The notes: generated from the letters alone by a model not told the origin. DNA of 64,000 bases from Candidatus Enterococcus huntleyi (GCF_009933175.1 NZ_MAEJ01000030.1:307704-371703), one strand, 5' to 3'; shown: positions 49,162 to 57,809, counted from the first letter of the stretch. Program-made: numbers and translations.

Positions 49162-49296
49162 TTAAAGGGCAGATTCATATTAAGGAACTGTTAAGCTTTG
49201 TTAACAACTACTAAAAACCCTAGGATTTTTAGAAGCACGATGTTATACTATGGACATCTTAATTTGTTCTATTAGAAAAGGTGGCAATCAACGTAT

Positions 49297-49785
49297 ATGA
49301 CAGAAAAATGGCAGAATGATGCAGAATATATGACCTATGTAGAAGATTTACTCGCCAATGAGGCCGTTCAGAAGTTAGCAAATTACAAACAACATGTCCA
49401 CTCGACACGCTTAGAGCATTCGATTAGCGTCTCATACAATAGTTATAAGTTAGCCAAAAAATGGGGCGGGGATGCCAGAGCAACTGCTCGTGCAGGCCTG
49501 TTACATGATTTATTTTATTATGATTGGCGCACAACCAAGTTTGACGAAGGTTCGCATGCCTATATGCATCCACGGATTGCAGCAAAAAATGCAGAGAAAA
49601 TCACCACGCTCTCTGACTTAGAGCGAGATATCATCATCAAACATATGTGGGGCGCAACAATTGCACCTCCTAAGTATAAAGAAAGCTATATTGTGACAAT
49701 GGTCGACAAATATTGCGCAATTAAAGAAGCCGCCGAACCCTTAACCGCGAGAATGAAAACTAGATGGCATCGTGTTTTCGGCTAA
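49297..49785 (+). CDS. HD-domain protein
   Basis: 162-aa phosphohydrolase-like protein. HD motifs: HSTRLEHSISVSYNS, LLHDLFYYDW (the HD doublet) and IIIKHMWGATIAPP, ending with MVDKYCAIKE (final Asp). This is the small lone HD family of Firmicutes; substrate unknown, a nucleotide being possible. Own terminator downstream. Confidence 0.85.
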   Translation: MTEKWQNDAEYMTYVEDLLANEAVQKLANYKQHVHSTRLEHSISVSYNSYKLAKKWGGDARATARAGLLHDLFYYDWRTTKFDEGSHAYMHPRIAAKNAEKITTLSDLERDIIIKHMWGATIAPPKYKESYIVTMVDKYCAIKEAAEPLTARMKTRWHRVFG

Positions 49786-49802
49786 ATATGCGTTTGAATA
49801 GG

Positions 49803-49858
49803 CACAGAGCCCACTGATTTGTATTTGAAAATCAGTGGGCTCTGTGTTACTCTTTTTT
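49803..49858 (+). terminator. Terminator after the HD gene
   Basis: CACAGAGCCCACTGATTT (49803-49820) pairs perfectly with AAATCAGTGGGCTCTGTG (49828-49845), followed by a T-rich tail. Confidence 0.92.
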
Positions 49859-49971
49859 AGACGAATTTGGCGGGAAAGCTGTTAAATTTTCCGCTACTTA
49901 TTCCTGATGAATGGCTCGCGCAGCACCTCTTTTGTAGTCGTAGCCGCTTCATTAATTGAGGAGGGTTTCTA

Positions 49972-51246
49972 ATAAAAAAACAGAGTTTACAAGCATTGAA
50001 AATCCCTATCTACATGGTAAAATGGCTGATTTTAACCGCCATCTTAGGCTTATTCATGGGCAGTTTATCAGCTTTCTTCTTGACTAGTTTGACCTGGGTC
50101 ACCGATCTGCGCCTCGCTCAGCCATGGCTGCTTTACCTATTACCAGTCAGTGGAGCTGTTTTTGCAGCACTTTATACGTATTACGGGAAAAATGCGCACC
50201 GAGGAAATAATTTAGTCATCGAACAAGGAAATGGCGGTACGGAAAAAATTCCATTGCGCTTAATTCCGCTAACTTTATTTGGCACCTTAACTACTCATTT
50301 ATTTGGTGGTTCTGTTGGTCGAGAGGGAACCGCTGTTCAAATGGGTGGTGCCTTAGCCGATAACCTTGGGCGTTTCGTAAAATTAGGGAAAGTTGAAAGA
50401 GAAATCCTGATTATCAGTGGGATCAGTGCCGGCTTTAGCTCAGTTTTTGGTACACCACTAGCAGGCACGCTCTTTGGATTAGAAGTCCTCGCCATCGGAA
50501 AAGTCCGAACGGAGGCCTTATTTCCTAGCTTTTTTGCGGCATTTTTTGCAAATCTCGTCACAAACAGCTATGGTGTGCAGCATAGTCACTATCACATGGG
50601 CGAAATCCCGCCGTGGACAGTGCTCTTATTCGCTCAATTACTTTTAGCAGGTATTTTATTTGGTTTACTTGGCTGGGTCTTTAGTCGCTCTATCGCAGGA
50701 CTCAAAAAGATTTATTCAAATTGGTTTGCTAATCCCATCCTGCGGAATTTTATTGGTGGGGCTGTTGTGGTTCTTGTCGCTCTTATTTTAAGTAATCAAC
50801 GCTATTTAGGCCTTAGTCTGCCACTCCTGACAGATGCGTTTGCCGGCGATGCCCATTTTTTTGATTTTGTCGGGAAACTGTTCTTTACCGTGCTTTCACT
50901 CGGTGCTGGCTATCAAGGAGGAGAAGTTACCCCTCTATTTGAGATTGGAGCGACCTTTGGTTCAACCTTTGCCCAAGTCTTTGGCTTATCCGTGCCATTT
51001 CTTGCTGGCTTAGGGTTTATCGGCGTCTTTGCTGGTGCAACTAATACACCGATTGCTTGCTTTATCATGGGGATTGAGTTATTCGGTAGTCAAGCTAGCG
51101 TCTACCTCTTTATGATTTGTCTCGTAAGTTTTATGTGTTCTGGAAACAGTGGTATTTATTCTTCACAACAAGTTTCTAAGAAAAAAGGGGAGCTATTCTT
51201 ACCACTCCGACTCCTGCAAACATCTACCAAAAAAGAGCAAGAATAA
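49972..51246 (+). CDS. ClC-family voltage-gated chloride channel / transporter, unusual start
   Basis: About 424-aa polytopic membrane protein of the ClC family (fluoride/chloride-type, no CBS domains). Family motifs: GSVGREGTAVQMG (GREGP-like), GISAGFSSVFGTPLAGTLFG and YQGGEVTPLFEIGATFG. No ATG, GTG or TTG lies in frame between the upstream TGA (49957) and TTG 49996. The strong Shine-Dalgarno GAGGAGGG (49958-49965) points 6 bases downstream to ATA (49972), giving (M)KKQSLQALKIPIY. TTG 49996 lacks a Shine-Dalgarno. Initiation at ATA, or a mutated ATG, is inferred. Confidence 0.8.
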   Translation: MKKQSLQALKIPIYMVKWLILTAILGLFMGSLSAFFLTSLTWVTDLRLAQPWLLYLLPVSGAVFAALYTYYGKNAHRGNNLVIEQGNGGTEKIPLRLIPLTLFGTLTTHLFGGSVGREGTAVQMGGALADNLGRFVKLGKVEREILIISGISAGFSSVFGTPLAGTLFGLEVLAIGKVRTEALFPSFFAAFFANLVTNSYGVQHSHYHMGEIPPWTVLLFAQLLLAGILFGLLGWVFSRSIAGLKKIYSNWFANPILRNFIGGAVVVLVALILSNQRYLGLSLPLLTDAFAGDAHFFDFVGKLFFTVLSLGAGYQGGEVTPLFEIGATFGSTFAQVFGLSVPFLAGLGFIGVFAGATNTPIACFIMGIELFGSQASVYLFMICLVSFMCSGNSGIYSSQQVSKKKGELFLPLRLLQTSTKKEQE

Positions 51247-51296
51247 ACGCACAGAAAGGGAAGTTACGAAAACTTCCTTTTTCTGTGCGTTTTTTT
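51246..51296 (+). terminator. Terminator after the ClC gene
   Basis: AACGCACAGAAAGGGAAGT pairs with ACTTCCTTTTTCTGTGCGTT, followed by T's. Confidence 0.88.
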
Positions 51297-51350
51297 GGAT
51301 GCGATGTCGATCAACGATAGTCTGTTTTTTTCGCGTAGGCATTTTTTTGC

Positions 51351-52553
51351 CTAAGGAATAAAGAAAAGTATCGCAGCAAAGAAGACAATCAATAGCGTTA
51401 TCATGCTGACAATGACTAGATGGAGTTTTTTGTGCATCATAAGGATAGCAACAAATTCTCGCAGAAAGGCATTTGGCAAGAAATAGAAAGCTGTTTTTGC
51501 CCCTAATCCATCAATCTTTAAGCCTGCTTTACGCGCATAAATAGCAGCCCGGAAAATATGATAATTATTCGAAGTAAGGAGCGCATGATACGGTTTCTCG
51601 GAAGCCGCATCCATAATTTCTTTTGAAAAGCGCATATTTTCTAGTGTCGTTGTCGAATTCGTTTCCACTAAGATATCTTCTTCAGGAATGCCTTTTGAAA
51701 GAGCATAATTTTTCATGGCAATCGCTTCAGGAATCTTCTCATCACTTCCTTGTCCGCCCGACATAATAATTTTTGGTGTCTTCATGGTCGCGCGCCTCTG
51801 TGCTTTGTAAAAGGCGATAGCTTTATCGATCCGTTTAGCCAGAAGGGGCGTAACCCGTTCGCCATCAATTAAACCTGCCCCCAAAACAATCAGATAATCC
51901 TGGCGATAACGCGGCCGATTAAATTGATACAAAATCGAGACAGTCAGAAAATTATAAAGGACAAAGAGGAGGTAAAATAATAGAATTGGGACAAGCAAGT
52001 ACAGCATTGCCAACCAGTTAGGCAGGTTTCCTACAACAAATAATTGGAAGAGTAGGACGCCTGTTAAAAAGATTGCTAAAAATAAGGTCAGCATGTTCGC
52101 TAGGGCATGGGATTCTTTACGAAGAACCACCCAGCCATTCCAGTATAAAAATAGAATCAGTGCGAAAAAGCCAAAAATAAAAATTAAGCCGGCGGGAATC
52201 ATCAGCAACAGCAATAATCCACTAATGTAGAGATCTCTCGTTTGAAACATTAAGAGAATCAGATACAAGCCAAAACTTACAATAAATAAATTAAAGAATA
52301 AACCATTGATCAGCCGCCGTTTTTCATAGAAATAACTACATAAAAAAAGGCCTAAGCAGACGAAGGGGAGGGCGATATAATAATTTTCATAAGAGATGCT
52401 CAAATAGAGCACATAAACGCCTAAATAAAGGGAAGACCAACCTATCAGATAAAAGAAATAAGCTGGGTCCATTTGCCTCTTTCGCCAATATCGAATTCCT
52501 AAAACACCCATCAAGTATATGAGTGCAACCACTACATACCTTGAAACTTCCAT
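51351..52553 (-). CDS. YdcF-family membrane protein (DUF218)
   Basis: 400 aa with about eight N-terminal TM helices (residues 5-215) followed by a cytoplasmic or surface DUF218 domain: YLIVLGAGLIDGERVTPLLA (about residue 230), IIMSGGQGSDEKIPEA and LVETNSTTTLENMRF. The fold is SAM-binding-like in E. coli YdcF; SanA-type members affect envelope barrier function. Precise role unknown. AAAGGAG lies before the ATG. Confidence 0.88.
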   Translation of the reverse strand: MEVSRYVVVALIYLMGVLGIRYWRKRQMDPAYFFYLIGWSSLYLGVYVLYLSISYENYYIALPFVCLGLFLCSYFYEKRRLINGLFFNLFIVSFGLYLILLMFQTRDLYISGLLLLLMIPAGLIFIFGFFALILFLYWNGWVVLRKESHALANMLTLFLAIFLTGVLLFQLFVVGNLPNWLAMLYLLVPILLFYLLFVLYNFLTVSILYQFNRPRYRQDYLIVLGAGLIDGERVTPLLAKRIDKAIAFYKAQRRATMKTPKIIMSGGQGSDEKIPEAIAMKNYALSKGIPEEDILVETNSTTTLENMRFSKEIMDAASEKPYHALLTSNNYHIFRAAIYARKAGLKIDGLGAKTAFYFLPNAFLREFVAILMMHKKLHLVIVSMITLLIVFFAAILFFIP

Positions 52554-52658
52554 AGACTCAACTCCTTTGTTTTAGTATACCGAAGTTCGCTGAAAAAATC
52601 AGTAACCAAAATTAAAATATTTCGACCTGAAAAGAGTCTGAACAAAGGAATGAACAAT

Positions 52659-52698
52659 AAAAAAGCTGACCTTTGTAAGTAACCCTACAAAGGTCAGC
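52659..52698 (-). terminator. dacA terminator
   Basis: GCTGACCTTTGTA (52665-52677) pairs with TACAAAGGTCAGC (52686-52698). On the minus strand it is followed by TTTTTTATT. Confidence 0.9.
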
Positions 52699-52752
52699 AT
52701 AGACTGCTTACTCTAATAATTAGCTAATCGCGGAGGCGGCCAACATTTCTAC

Positions 52753-54105
52753 CTAAAACAAATTAGAAAAGAAACTTGAAACGGAACGCCAAGCTAAGGC
52801 GAAAATATTTGCTTTTTCAACGGTGCTATCCACCTTAATATCAGCCTCGTCTTTGATGCTATTATCGATATATCCCAGTGTATCTGCGGCAAGAGAAAGT
52901 TCGGCTTTTCCAATAACATCGCCTTCTTTCAATGGCGCTTCCACTTGATTATCTTTAACTAGCTTTTTATCAAGTTTCGGTGTAATCGTTAACTGGCTTG
53001 TATCCATATCACTACGAATCCACATATTTACGGGAGCAGCTAAACTAACTTTAACACGTTCTACTTTTCCATCTTTCACTGCAACATCCGTTAAGTCGGG
53101 GATAGCAGCGCCCGCTTTACCGACTTCTTTTTGCGTCCATTGATCAAAACTATAATCCATTAATTTACTTGTCTCGTCAAATCGAGCCGCTGGATTCACT
53201 GCATGATCGGTGGCATTTAAGACCACAGTAATAATTCGACGATCTTCTTTCGTCATAGTTCCAACGAAGCAGGCACCCGCCAAATCAGTGGTTCCAGTCT
53301 TCAGGCCGTCGACGCCTTCTTTGGCATTAATGAAGCCTGGCAACATCCAATTCCAGTTGACCATTTCAACAGGGGATTGCGTATCTTCACCGAACATTTT
53401 TGAGGTAATTTTACTCACTTCTAACACTTCGGGAAAATCAATAATCAGATGACGCGCAACAATAGCTACGTCTTTAGCTGAGAGCTCATTTTCATCAGTA
53501 GGCGAACTTCCCTCATAGATATTCTCACCTAGATACGCGTTGTTAAGGCCTGAACTGTTGATTACTTGGGCATCCTTAATCCCCCAATCCTTCAGTTGCT
53601 TGCGCATCAAATCAACAAACTCAGGTTCACTGCCAGCAATTTTTTCTGCAAGTGCAGCAACCGCAGCATTCGCTGATTGAATTAAGCTAGCTTCGAACAG
53701 CTCTCTGACCGTATACGTGCTTTCCTGATGCAACGGTACATTTGATAGATCTGGTGTGACACTTAAATTTTCCACATAGTCTGAAATGGGGACCGTATCT
53801 TCCCATGAAAGATTGCCTTTCTTAATCTCATTTAAGACAAGGTAAAGGCTGATTATTTTCGTCACTGAGGCGATGCCCATAGGCGTGTCGCCCTCTTGAT
53901 TATATAAAATCTTGCCCGTCTCAACATCGACAGAAAAAGCGGCAGCTGCTCGAACTGAAAACGTCTCGCTAGTTGTTTGCGTTTCTTCCTGAGTGGTTTC
54001 TTGCGCAGTTTCTTCAGCAAAAGCTGATACTGCTGTAAATAATGGCGTGAAGCTGACTAAAATACTGGTTATTAATAGAAGAAATGTACGTTTTTTTCGA
54101 GGCAT
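52753..54105 (-). CDS. dacA: D-alanyl-D-alanine carboxypeptidase (low-molecular-mass PBP)
   Basis: 450-aa secreted, membrane-anchored class C PBP (PBP3/DacA) trimming stem-peptide D-Ala. Signal peptide at residues 1-30 (FLLLITSILVSFTPLFTAVS, cleavage near AFA-EE), then a short Glu/Thr/Gln-rich linker. Peptidase S11 motifs: SVTK in GIASVTKIISLY (catalytic Ser), SAN in IQSANAAVAAL and KTG in DGLKTGTTDLAG. The C-terminal PBP5 domain ends in an amphipathic helix (NIFALAWRSVSSFFSNLF) for membrane binding. Own terminator. Confidence 0.95.
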   Translation of the reverse strand: MPRKKRTFLLLITSILVSFTPLFTAVSAFAEETAQETTQEETQTTSETFSVRAAAAFSVDVETGKILYNQEGDTPMGIASVTKIISLYLVLNEIKKGNLSWEDTVPISDYVENLSVTPDLSNVPLHQESTYTVRELFEASLIQSANAAVAALAEKIAGSEPEFVDLMRKQLKDWGIKDAQVINSSGLNNAYLGENIYEGSSPTDENELSAKDVAIVARHLIIDFPEVLEVSKITSKMFGEDTQSPVEMVNWNWMLPGFINAKEGVDGLKTGTTDLAGACFVGTMTKEDRRIITVVLNATDHAVNPAARFDETSKLMDYSFDQWTQKEVGKAGAAIPDLTDVAVKDGKVERVKVSLAAPVNMWIRSDMDTSQLTITPKLDKKLVKDNQVEAPLKEGDVIGKAELSLAADTLGYIDNSIKDEADIKVDSTVEKANIFALAWRSVSSFFSNLF

Positions 54106-54381
54106 GTCTTTGCTCCTTAATTAAAATTCTAGGTCTAAAGTGTATCAGAGAGTGCGTAGGGTTTCAATCATTCCTAGAAAAACTTAATAATGTATTTAAC
54201 TTCCATCAGAAGTATGCGAATGACAGTAACGATAAAAATAACGCCCTTGAAAGTAAATGAAATTTTAGGCATTCAGAGTCCTTATAGGGAGGTAACGAAG
54301 GTAAAAAACTGTCAAATAAAGCCAAAGCAGTAAAAATGAAAGGTTTGCTTTAATGCTGAACTCAAGTTACTATAGATGTAG

Positions 54382-54567
54382 AGAGGTCGAATATTTACAT
54401 ATAAAGATGATACAAGATTGATTGATGAAGCAAAAAAATAGATTGCCTTTCATGAGTCACTTAGAGAAGATTATCTTGCCCCATACACTAATTCTGCCAA
54501 GCGTAAAATTATGTGTTAAAAGGCTAAGGTGGTCGCATTTGAACATGTACTAGAGTTAATATCATAG
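54382..54567 (+). pseudogene. Probable decayed gene remnant
   Basis: One frame reads RGRIFTYKDDTRLIDEAKK, TAG, then IAFHESLREDYLAPYTNSAK, TAA, then KAKVVAFEHVLELIS, TAG. Protein-like composition persists across two in-frame stops, and there is no start or RBS. A terminator follows at 54590. Family unknown. The rest of 54106-54735 holds only the dacA and crtN upstream regions. Confidence 0.35.
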
Positions 54568-54589
54568 CCTCTATATTTTATGTATAGTC

Positions 54590-54628
54590 AGCTCTTTCTT
54601 TTTGTAAGAAAGAGCTTTATTTTTTAAA
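54590..54628 (+). terminator. Orphan terminator upstream of crtN
   Basis: AGCTCTTTC (54590-54598) pairs with GAAAGAGCT (54608-54616), followed by TTATTTTTT. No intact gene lies upstream on this strand, so it belongs to the decayed remnant or an unseen small transcript. Confidence 0.8.
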
Positions 54629-54735
54629 CTTTTTTAGGATAAATAAGACGAGATAGTGCATTTGAGACTGATGGAAACCTGATTTTTAAAAATTCACATA
54701 GACATGTTTGAAAAAAAATGAAAAGGAGAAATGTT

Positions 54736-56235
54736 TTGAAAAAAATTTTAGTAATTGGTGCCGGTATGGGAGGCTTGTCTGCAGCAATAAAATTACAGCA
54801 TGCAGGTTATGAGGTAGAAATATTTGAAAAACTAGATAAGCCTGGTGGAAAGATGAATCAGCTCACATTTTCTGGCTTTACTTTTGACACAGGGCCATCG
54901 CTTGTGATGATGCCAGATATTTTTCGTGAAGTGTACACGAATGTTGGGAAAGATCCTAATGATTACATAGAACTTTTGCCGCTAGATCCTGCAATATCTG
55001 TCTACTATGAAGATGACATGTCTGAAAAGATCGATGTCTCATCTGACTTTAGTAAGCTGATTCCCACACTTGAAAAAATTAGTGTCCGCGATACAGAAGG
55101 CTTTTTAAACTATCTAAAAAGTATTTATGGTCGTTATAACATAGCAAAAGAACACTTCATTTTGAAGTCTTTTAATAAGAAAAGTGATTTTTATAATGCC
55201 AATACGATTTTACAAGCGCTCAGATTAAGAACGTTTAATAATGCTTCTGCTTCCATAAATAAGTATGTGAAAAATAAATATATCGCCCAAATGTTATCTT
55301 TTCAAACGCTGTACATCGGTGTTTCACCTTATAATGGTCCATCACTGTATACAATCATTCCTATGATCGAATTATTGTATGGTGTCTTTTATTTAAAAGG
55401 TGGCATGCATAGTATGGCAAAAGGAATGGCACGGGTGTTTGAAGAATTAGGTGGGAAGATCCATTACAATACTCCCGTGGATGAAATTACGATGGCAGAG
55501 TCAAAAGTACAAGGCGTCCGAATTAAAGAGCAGACATATGAAGCTGATTTTGTGATCACAAACGCTGATTTTCCTTATGCTGTAAAAAATTTGGTAAAAG
55601 ATGAGAAAGTAAAAGGGAAATATACGGATGCTAAAATAAATCGTTTAAAATATTCTTGTTCCTGTTTGGTTTTTTATTTAGGTACAAAGCGAAAATACTC
55701 AGATATAAGTGTGCATAATTTTGTTATAGCCGATGACTTGGATAGGAATTTACATGAAATATTTGAAGGAGATAAAATTAAAGATCCTTCTTTTTATGTG
55801 TATAGTGCTTCTCAGATAGATGAGACTATGGCTCCTGAGGGTAAAGATGGATTATATATTTTAATTCCCGTATCTGAACTTTCGATTTCGAAATACGAGT
55901 GGAATCAAGAGACCGTTGATTACTATCGCGAGACCGTCTTGACTAAATTAGCAAAACATCCTAGTTTTGGTACTATATTTACGGATATTGAAGTAGAACG
56001 GGTCTTTACACCCAAAGAATTTGAAGGACAATTTAATGCATATAATGGCGCCTGTTTTGGTTTGCAACCTATTTTAAAACAAAGTAACCATCTTCGACCA
56101 CAAAGCAAAGCCTTAAATTGTGAGGGCTTGTATTTTTCTGGGAGTAGTACACACCCTGGTGCGGGGGTGCCTATTACGATTTCTTCTGGGCTATTGGCGG
56201 CGAACTCTTTATTGGAAGATGAGGGCAAAAATTGA
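54736..56235 (+). CDS. crtN: Dehydrosqualene (4,4'-diapophytoene) desaturase
   Basis: 499-aa FAD-dependent carotenoid desaturase converting colourless 4,4'-diapophytoene to yellow 4,4'-diaponeurosporene. N-terminal dinucleotide motif ILVIGAGMGGLSAAIKLQHA, then FEKLDKPGGKMNQ and FDTGPSLVMMPDIF. The C-terminal family motif reads GLYFSGSSTHPGAGVPITIS. TTG 54736 is preferred over ATG 54718, because AAGGAG lies 7 bases upstream of it. The stop overlaps the crtM start (TTGA). CrtN rather than a CrtP-like oxidase is inferred from pairing with crtM. Confidence 0.94.
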   Translation: MKKILVIGAGMGGLSAAIKLQHAGYEVEIFEKLDKPGGKMNQLTFSGFTFDTGPSLVMMPDIFREVYTNVGKDPNDYIELLPLDPAISVYYEDDMSEKIDVSSDFSKLIPTLEKISVRDTEGFLNYLKSIYGRYNIAKEHFILKSFNKKSDFYNANTILQALRLRTFNNASASINKYVKNKYIAQMLSFQTLYIGVSPYNGPSLYTIIPMIELLYGVFYLKGGMHSMAKGMARVFEELGGKIHYNTPVDEITMAESKVQGVRIKEQTYEADFVITNADFPYAVKNLVKDEKVKGKYTDAKINRLKYSCSCLVFYLGTKRKYSDISVHNFVIADDLDRNLHEIFEGDKIKDPSFYVYSASQIDETMAPEGKDGLYILIPVSELSISKYEWNQETVDYYRETVLTKLAKHPSFGTIFTDIEVERVFTPKEFEGQFNAYNGACFGLQPILKQSNHLRPQSKALNCEGLYFSGSSTHPGAGVPITISSGLLAANSLLEDEGKN

Positions 56236-57095
56236 AGAAACAACTTTTAGAAGCTGACTATAGTTATTGTGAATCAGTTATTAAAAAAAATTCAAAAAGC
56301 TTTTATACAGCATTTTCTACCTTACCTTTCCCGAAAAACAGAGCAGTTTATGCGATCTATGCGTTTTGTCGAATGGCCGATGATCTGGTAGACAACGAAG
56401 AGAATCAGAAAGATAAATCTAAAAATATCACGGAACTAGCTCAATCTCTTGAAGACTTTTTTAATGGCGATATTCCGCGCGGGCCTGTCTGGACCTGTTT
56501 AAATGACGTCTATTCTAAATATGAAATGAATAATGACGCTTTTCGCATTCAATTGAAAGGGCAGAACTTAGATATTAATTTTGAACAGCCTGAAACCATG
56601 CGTGATATGTTAGATTATTCTTATATGGTGGCTTCCTCGGTAGGACTTATGTTGCTCCCAATCGTTGCTCAAAAAAATCATCAGAAACTAGAAGAGACCG
56701 CGATTAATTTGGGGTTTGCTATGCAAATTACCAATATATTGAGGGATATTGGCGAGGATTATCATTCGTATAATAGAATTTATCTTCCAAAAGAATTGAT
56801 GAGCAAATATAGTGTGACAGAAGAGATGATTAAGCAAAAAGTGATTACGGCAGAGCTCATTTCTCTTTGGGAATATTTGGCAAAAGAAGCTGAACACTAC
56901 TATCAACTTTTTTACGAAGACCTATTTTTATTTGATAAAGATTGTCAGAAACAATTAATCATAGCTAGCAAGGTATATTCGGAAATACTGAATGTGATAA
57001 GGAAAGATCATTATAGTTTTCTTATTAAGAAGAATAAGGTCTCAAAAAAGGACATGCTGCTAATTTTGAATGAGTATAGAAGTTCAGTCGATTAG
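56232..57095 (+). CDS. crtM: Dehydrosqualene synthase
   Basis: 287-aa trans-isoprenyl diphosphate synthase that condenses two farnesyl diphosphates to 4,4'-diapophytoene. Asp-rich motifs: CRMADDLVD (DxxxD, about residue 48-56) and QITNILRDIGEDY (second DxxxD, about 165-177). N-terminal SKSFYTAFSTLPFPKNRAVY is typical. TTG start overlapping the crtN stop by 4 bp, with GAGGG upstream, so the pair is coupled. The product is a C30 membrane carotenoid with antioxidant and membrane-rigidifying roles. Confidence 0.94.
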   Translation: MKKQLLEADYSYCESVIKKNSKSFYTAFSTLPFPKNRAVYAIYAFCRMADDLVDNEENQKDKSKNITELAQSLEDFFNGDIPRGPVWTCLNDVYSKYEMNNDAFRIQLKGQNLDINFEQPETMRDMLDYSYMVASSVGLMLLPIVAQKNHQKLEETAINLGFAMQITNILRDIGEDYHSYNRIYLPKELMSKYSVTEEMIKQKVITAELISLWEYLAKEAEHYYQLFYEDLFLFDKDCQKQLIIASKVYSEILNVIRKDHYSFLIKKNKVSKKDMLLILNEYRSSVD

Positions 57096-57205
57096 TAGAG
57101 TAGTTAGAAAGCTGATTGAACATAATTAGGTTAGGCCATCTATAAATTAGACTAAATTTTTGGTCTTGCTGAGCTTCTAAATACTTACTTTCCAAAGTAC
57201 AAAGT

Positions 57206-57244
57206 GGCCCATGAAGAGTGTAATTTATCTTCATGGGCCCTTTA
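57206..57244. terminator. Terminator after crtM
   Basis: GGCCCATGAAGA (57206-57217) pairs perfectly with TCTTCATGGGCC (57228-57239). The T tail is short (CTTTATG). Confidence 0.75.
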
Positions 57245-57338
57245 TGTTGTTTCATCCATGGCTTCAAAAACCAAAAAACAGTTCTTTCTTAGTACTTTTT
57301 TTATTCAAACTATAGAATAGTCTTTATCGTAAAACTCC

Positions 57339-57369
57339 AAAAAAAAAGACCGCCTTAGGGAAGACGATC
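57339..57369 (-). terminator. Terminator overlapping the stop of the 44-aa gene
   Basis: On the minus strand GATCGTCTT (57369-57361) pairs with AAGGCGGTC (57356-57348), using two G-U pairs, followed by nine T's. The stop codon TAA lies in the loop and right arm. Confidence 0.85.
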
Positions 57370-57489
57370 ACGTTTAGCTTTTTCTGGCACACGTATTGCT
57401 TGACTCTCTTTTTGCATATAATTATTAAGTCCGTATAAAGATATTCCTGTTAACATGACTAAACTTACAACCATTAATATATTGACCAT
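57355..57489 (-). CDS. Small single-pass membrane protein (44 aa), unknown
   Basis: Starts MVNILMVVSLVMLTGISLYG, one TM helix, and ends in a basic tail (QAIRVPEKAKRDRLP). GGCGGAG lies 8 bases before the ATG on the minus strand. The gene has a promoter (57622-57650), a structured leader (57521-57610) and a terminator that overlaps its stop, so it is a complete transcription unit despite its size. I recognise no family. The one-helix plus cationic tail shape recalls type I toxins or regulatory membrane peptides, but that is only analogy. It is too short for most ORF callers. Confidence 0.7.
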   Translation of the reverse strand: MVNILMVVSLVMLTGISLYGLNNYMQKESQAIRVPEKAKRDRLP

Positions 57490-57520
57490 ATATAATTCTC
57501 CGCCTCTCATAGTTTCTAAC

Positions 57521-57610
57521 GTGGAAGGTAGGAGTCGAACCTACACCTTGTGAAGAAGAGGAAATCATCCGATTTCATATCCTACGAACGGAACATCCTT
57601 GTTCATCCAC
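57521..57610 (-). ncRNA. tRNA-like cloverleaf leader RNA upstream of the 44-aa gene
   Basis: Minus strand, 90 nt. Acceptor-like stem GTGGATG (57610-57604) with CTTCCAC (57527-57521), one mismatch. Arm 2: GAAC-AAGGAT-GTTC (57604-57591). Arm 3: GAAATC-GGAT-GATTTC (57576-57561). T-arm: GTAGG-TTCGACT-CCTAC (57544-57528), directly abutting the acceptor 3' strand as in a tRNA. Arm 3 has a 4-base loop and no anticodon loop, there is no canonical D-arm and no CCA, so it is not a working tRNA. It may be a tRNA-derived remnant or a tRNA-mimicking regulatory leader. Confidence 0.6.
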
Positions 57611-57621
57611 CTAATACATTT

Positions 57622-57650
57622 AGTATACAGGATAAACCTAAATTTTTACA
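57622..57650 (-). promoter_or_regulatory. Promoter of the cloverleaf-44-aa unit
   Basis: On the minus strand TGTAAA (57650-57645), 17 bp, TATACT (57627-57622). Transcription would start near 57615, about five bases before the cloverleaf. Confidence 0.6.
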
Positions 57651-57809
57651 TAAAAAAGGTTGTAGAAATCTGTAAGCATTTGTGAAGATTCTGCGACTTT
57701 TGAAAACGCTTGATATATTCCTTGTTTTTCCAGAATTCTTCCAATCTTTTTTCATGATTACAGCATAAAACACTCAAAAGAATTTCAAGAAAAAGGTAAA
57801 AGAGCGATA

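Noticed and set aside
57576..57580. FMN-aptamer-like AGGATAT followed by a hairpin in the cloverleaf leader
   Set aside because: The partner strand AGAAGG of that aptamer is absent and the natural FMN riboswitch is unrelated.
57521..57610. A functional class II tRNA gene
   Set aside because: The T-arm and acceptor stem fit, but there is no 7-base anticodon loop, no canonical D-arm, one acceptor mismatch and no CCA. Reported instead as a tRNA-like leader.
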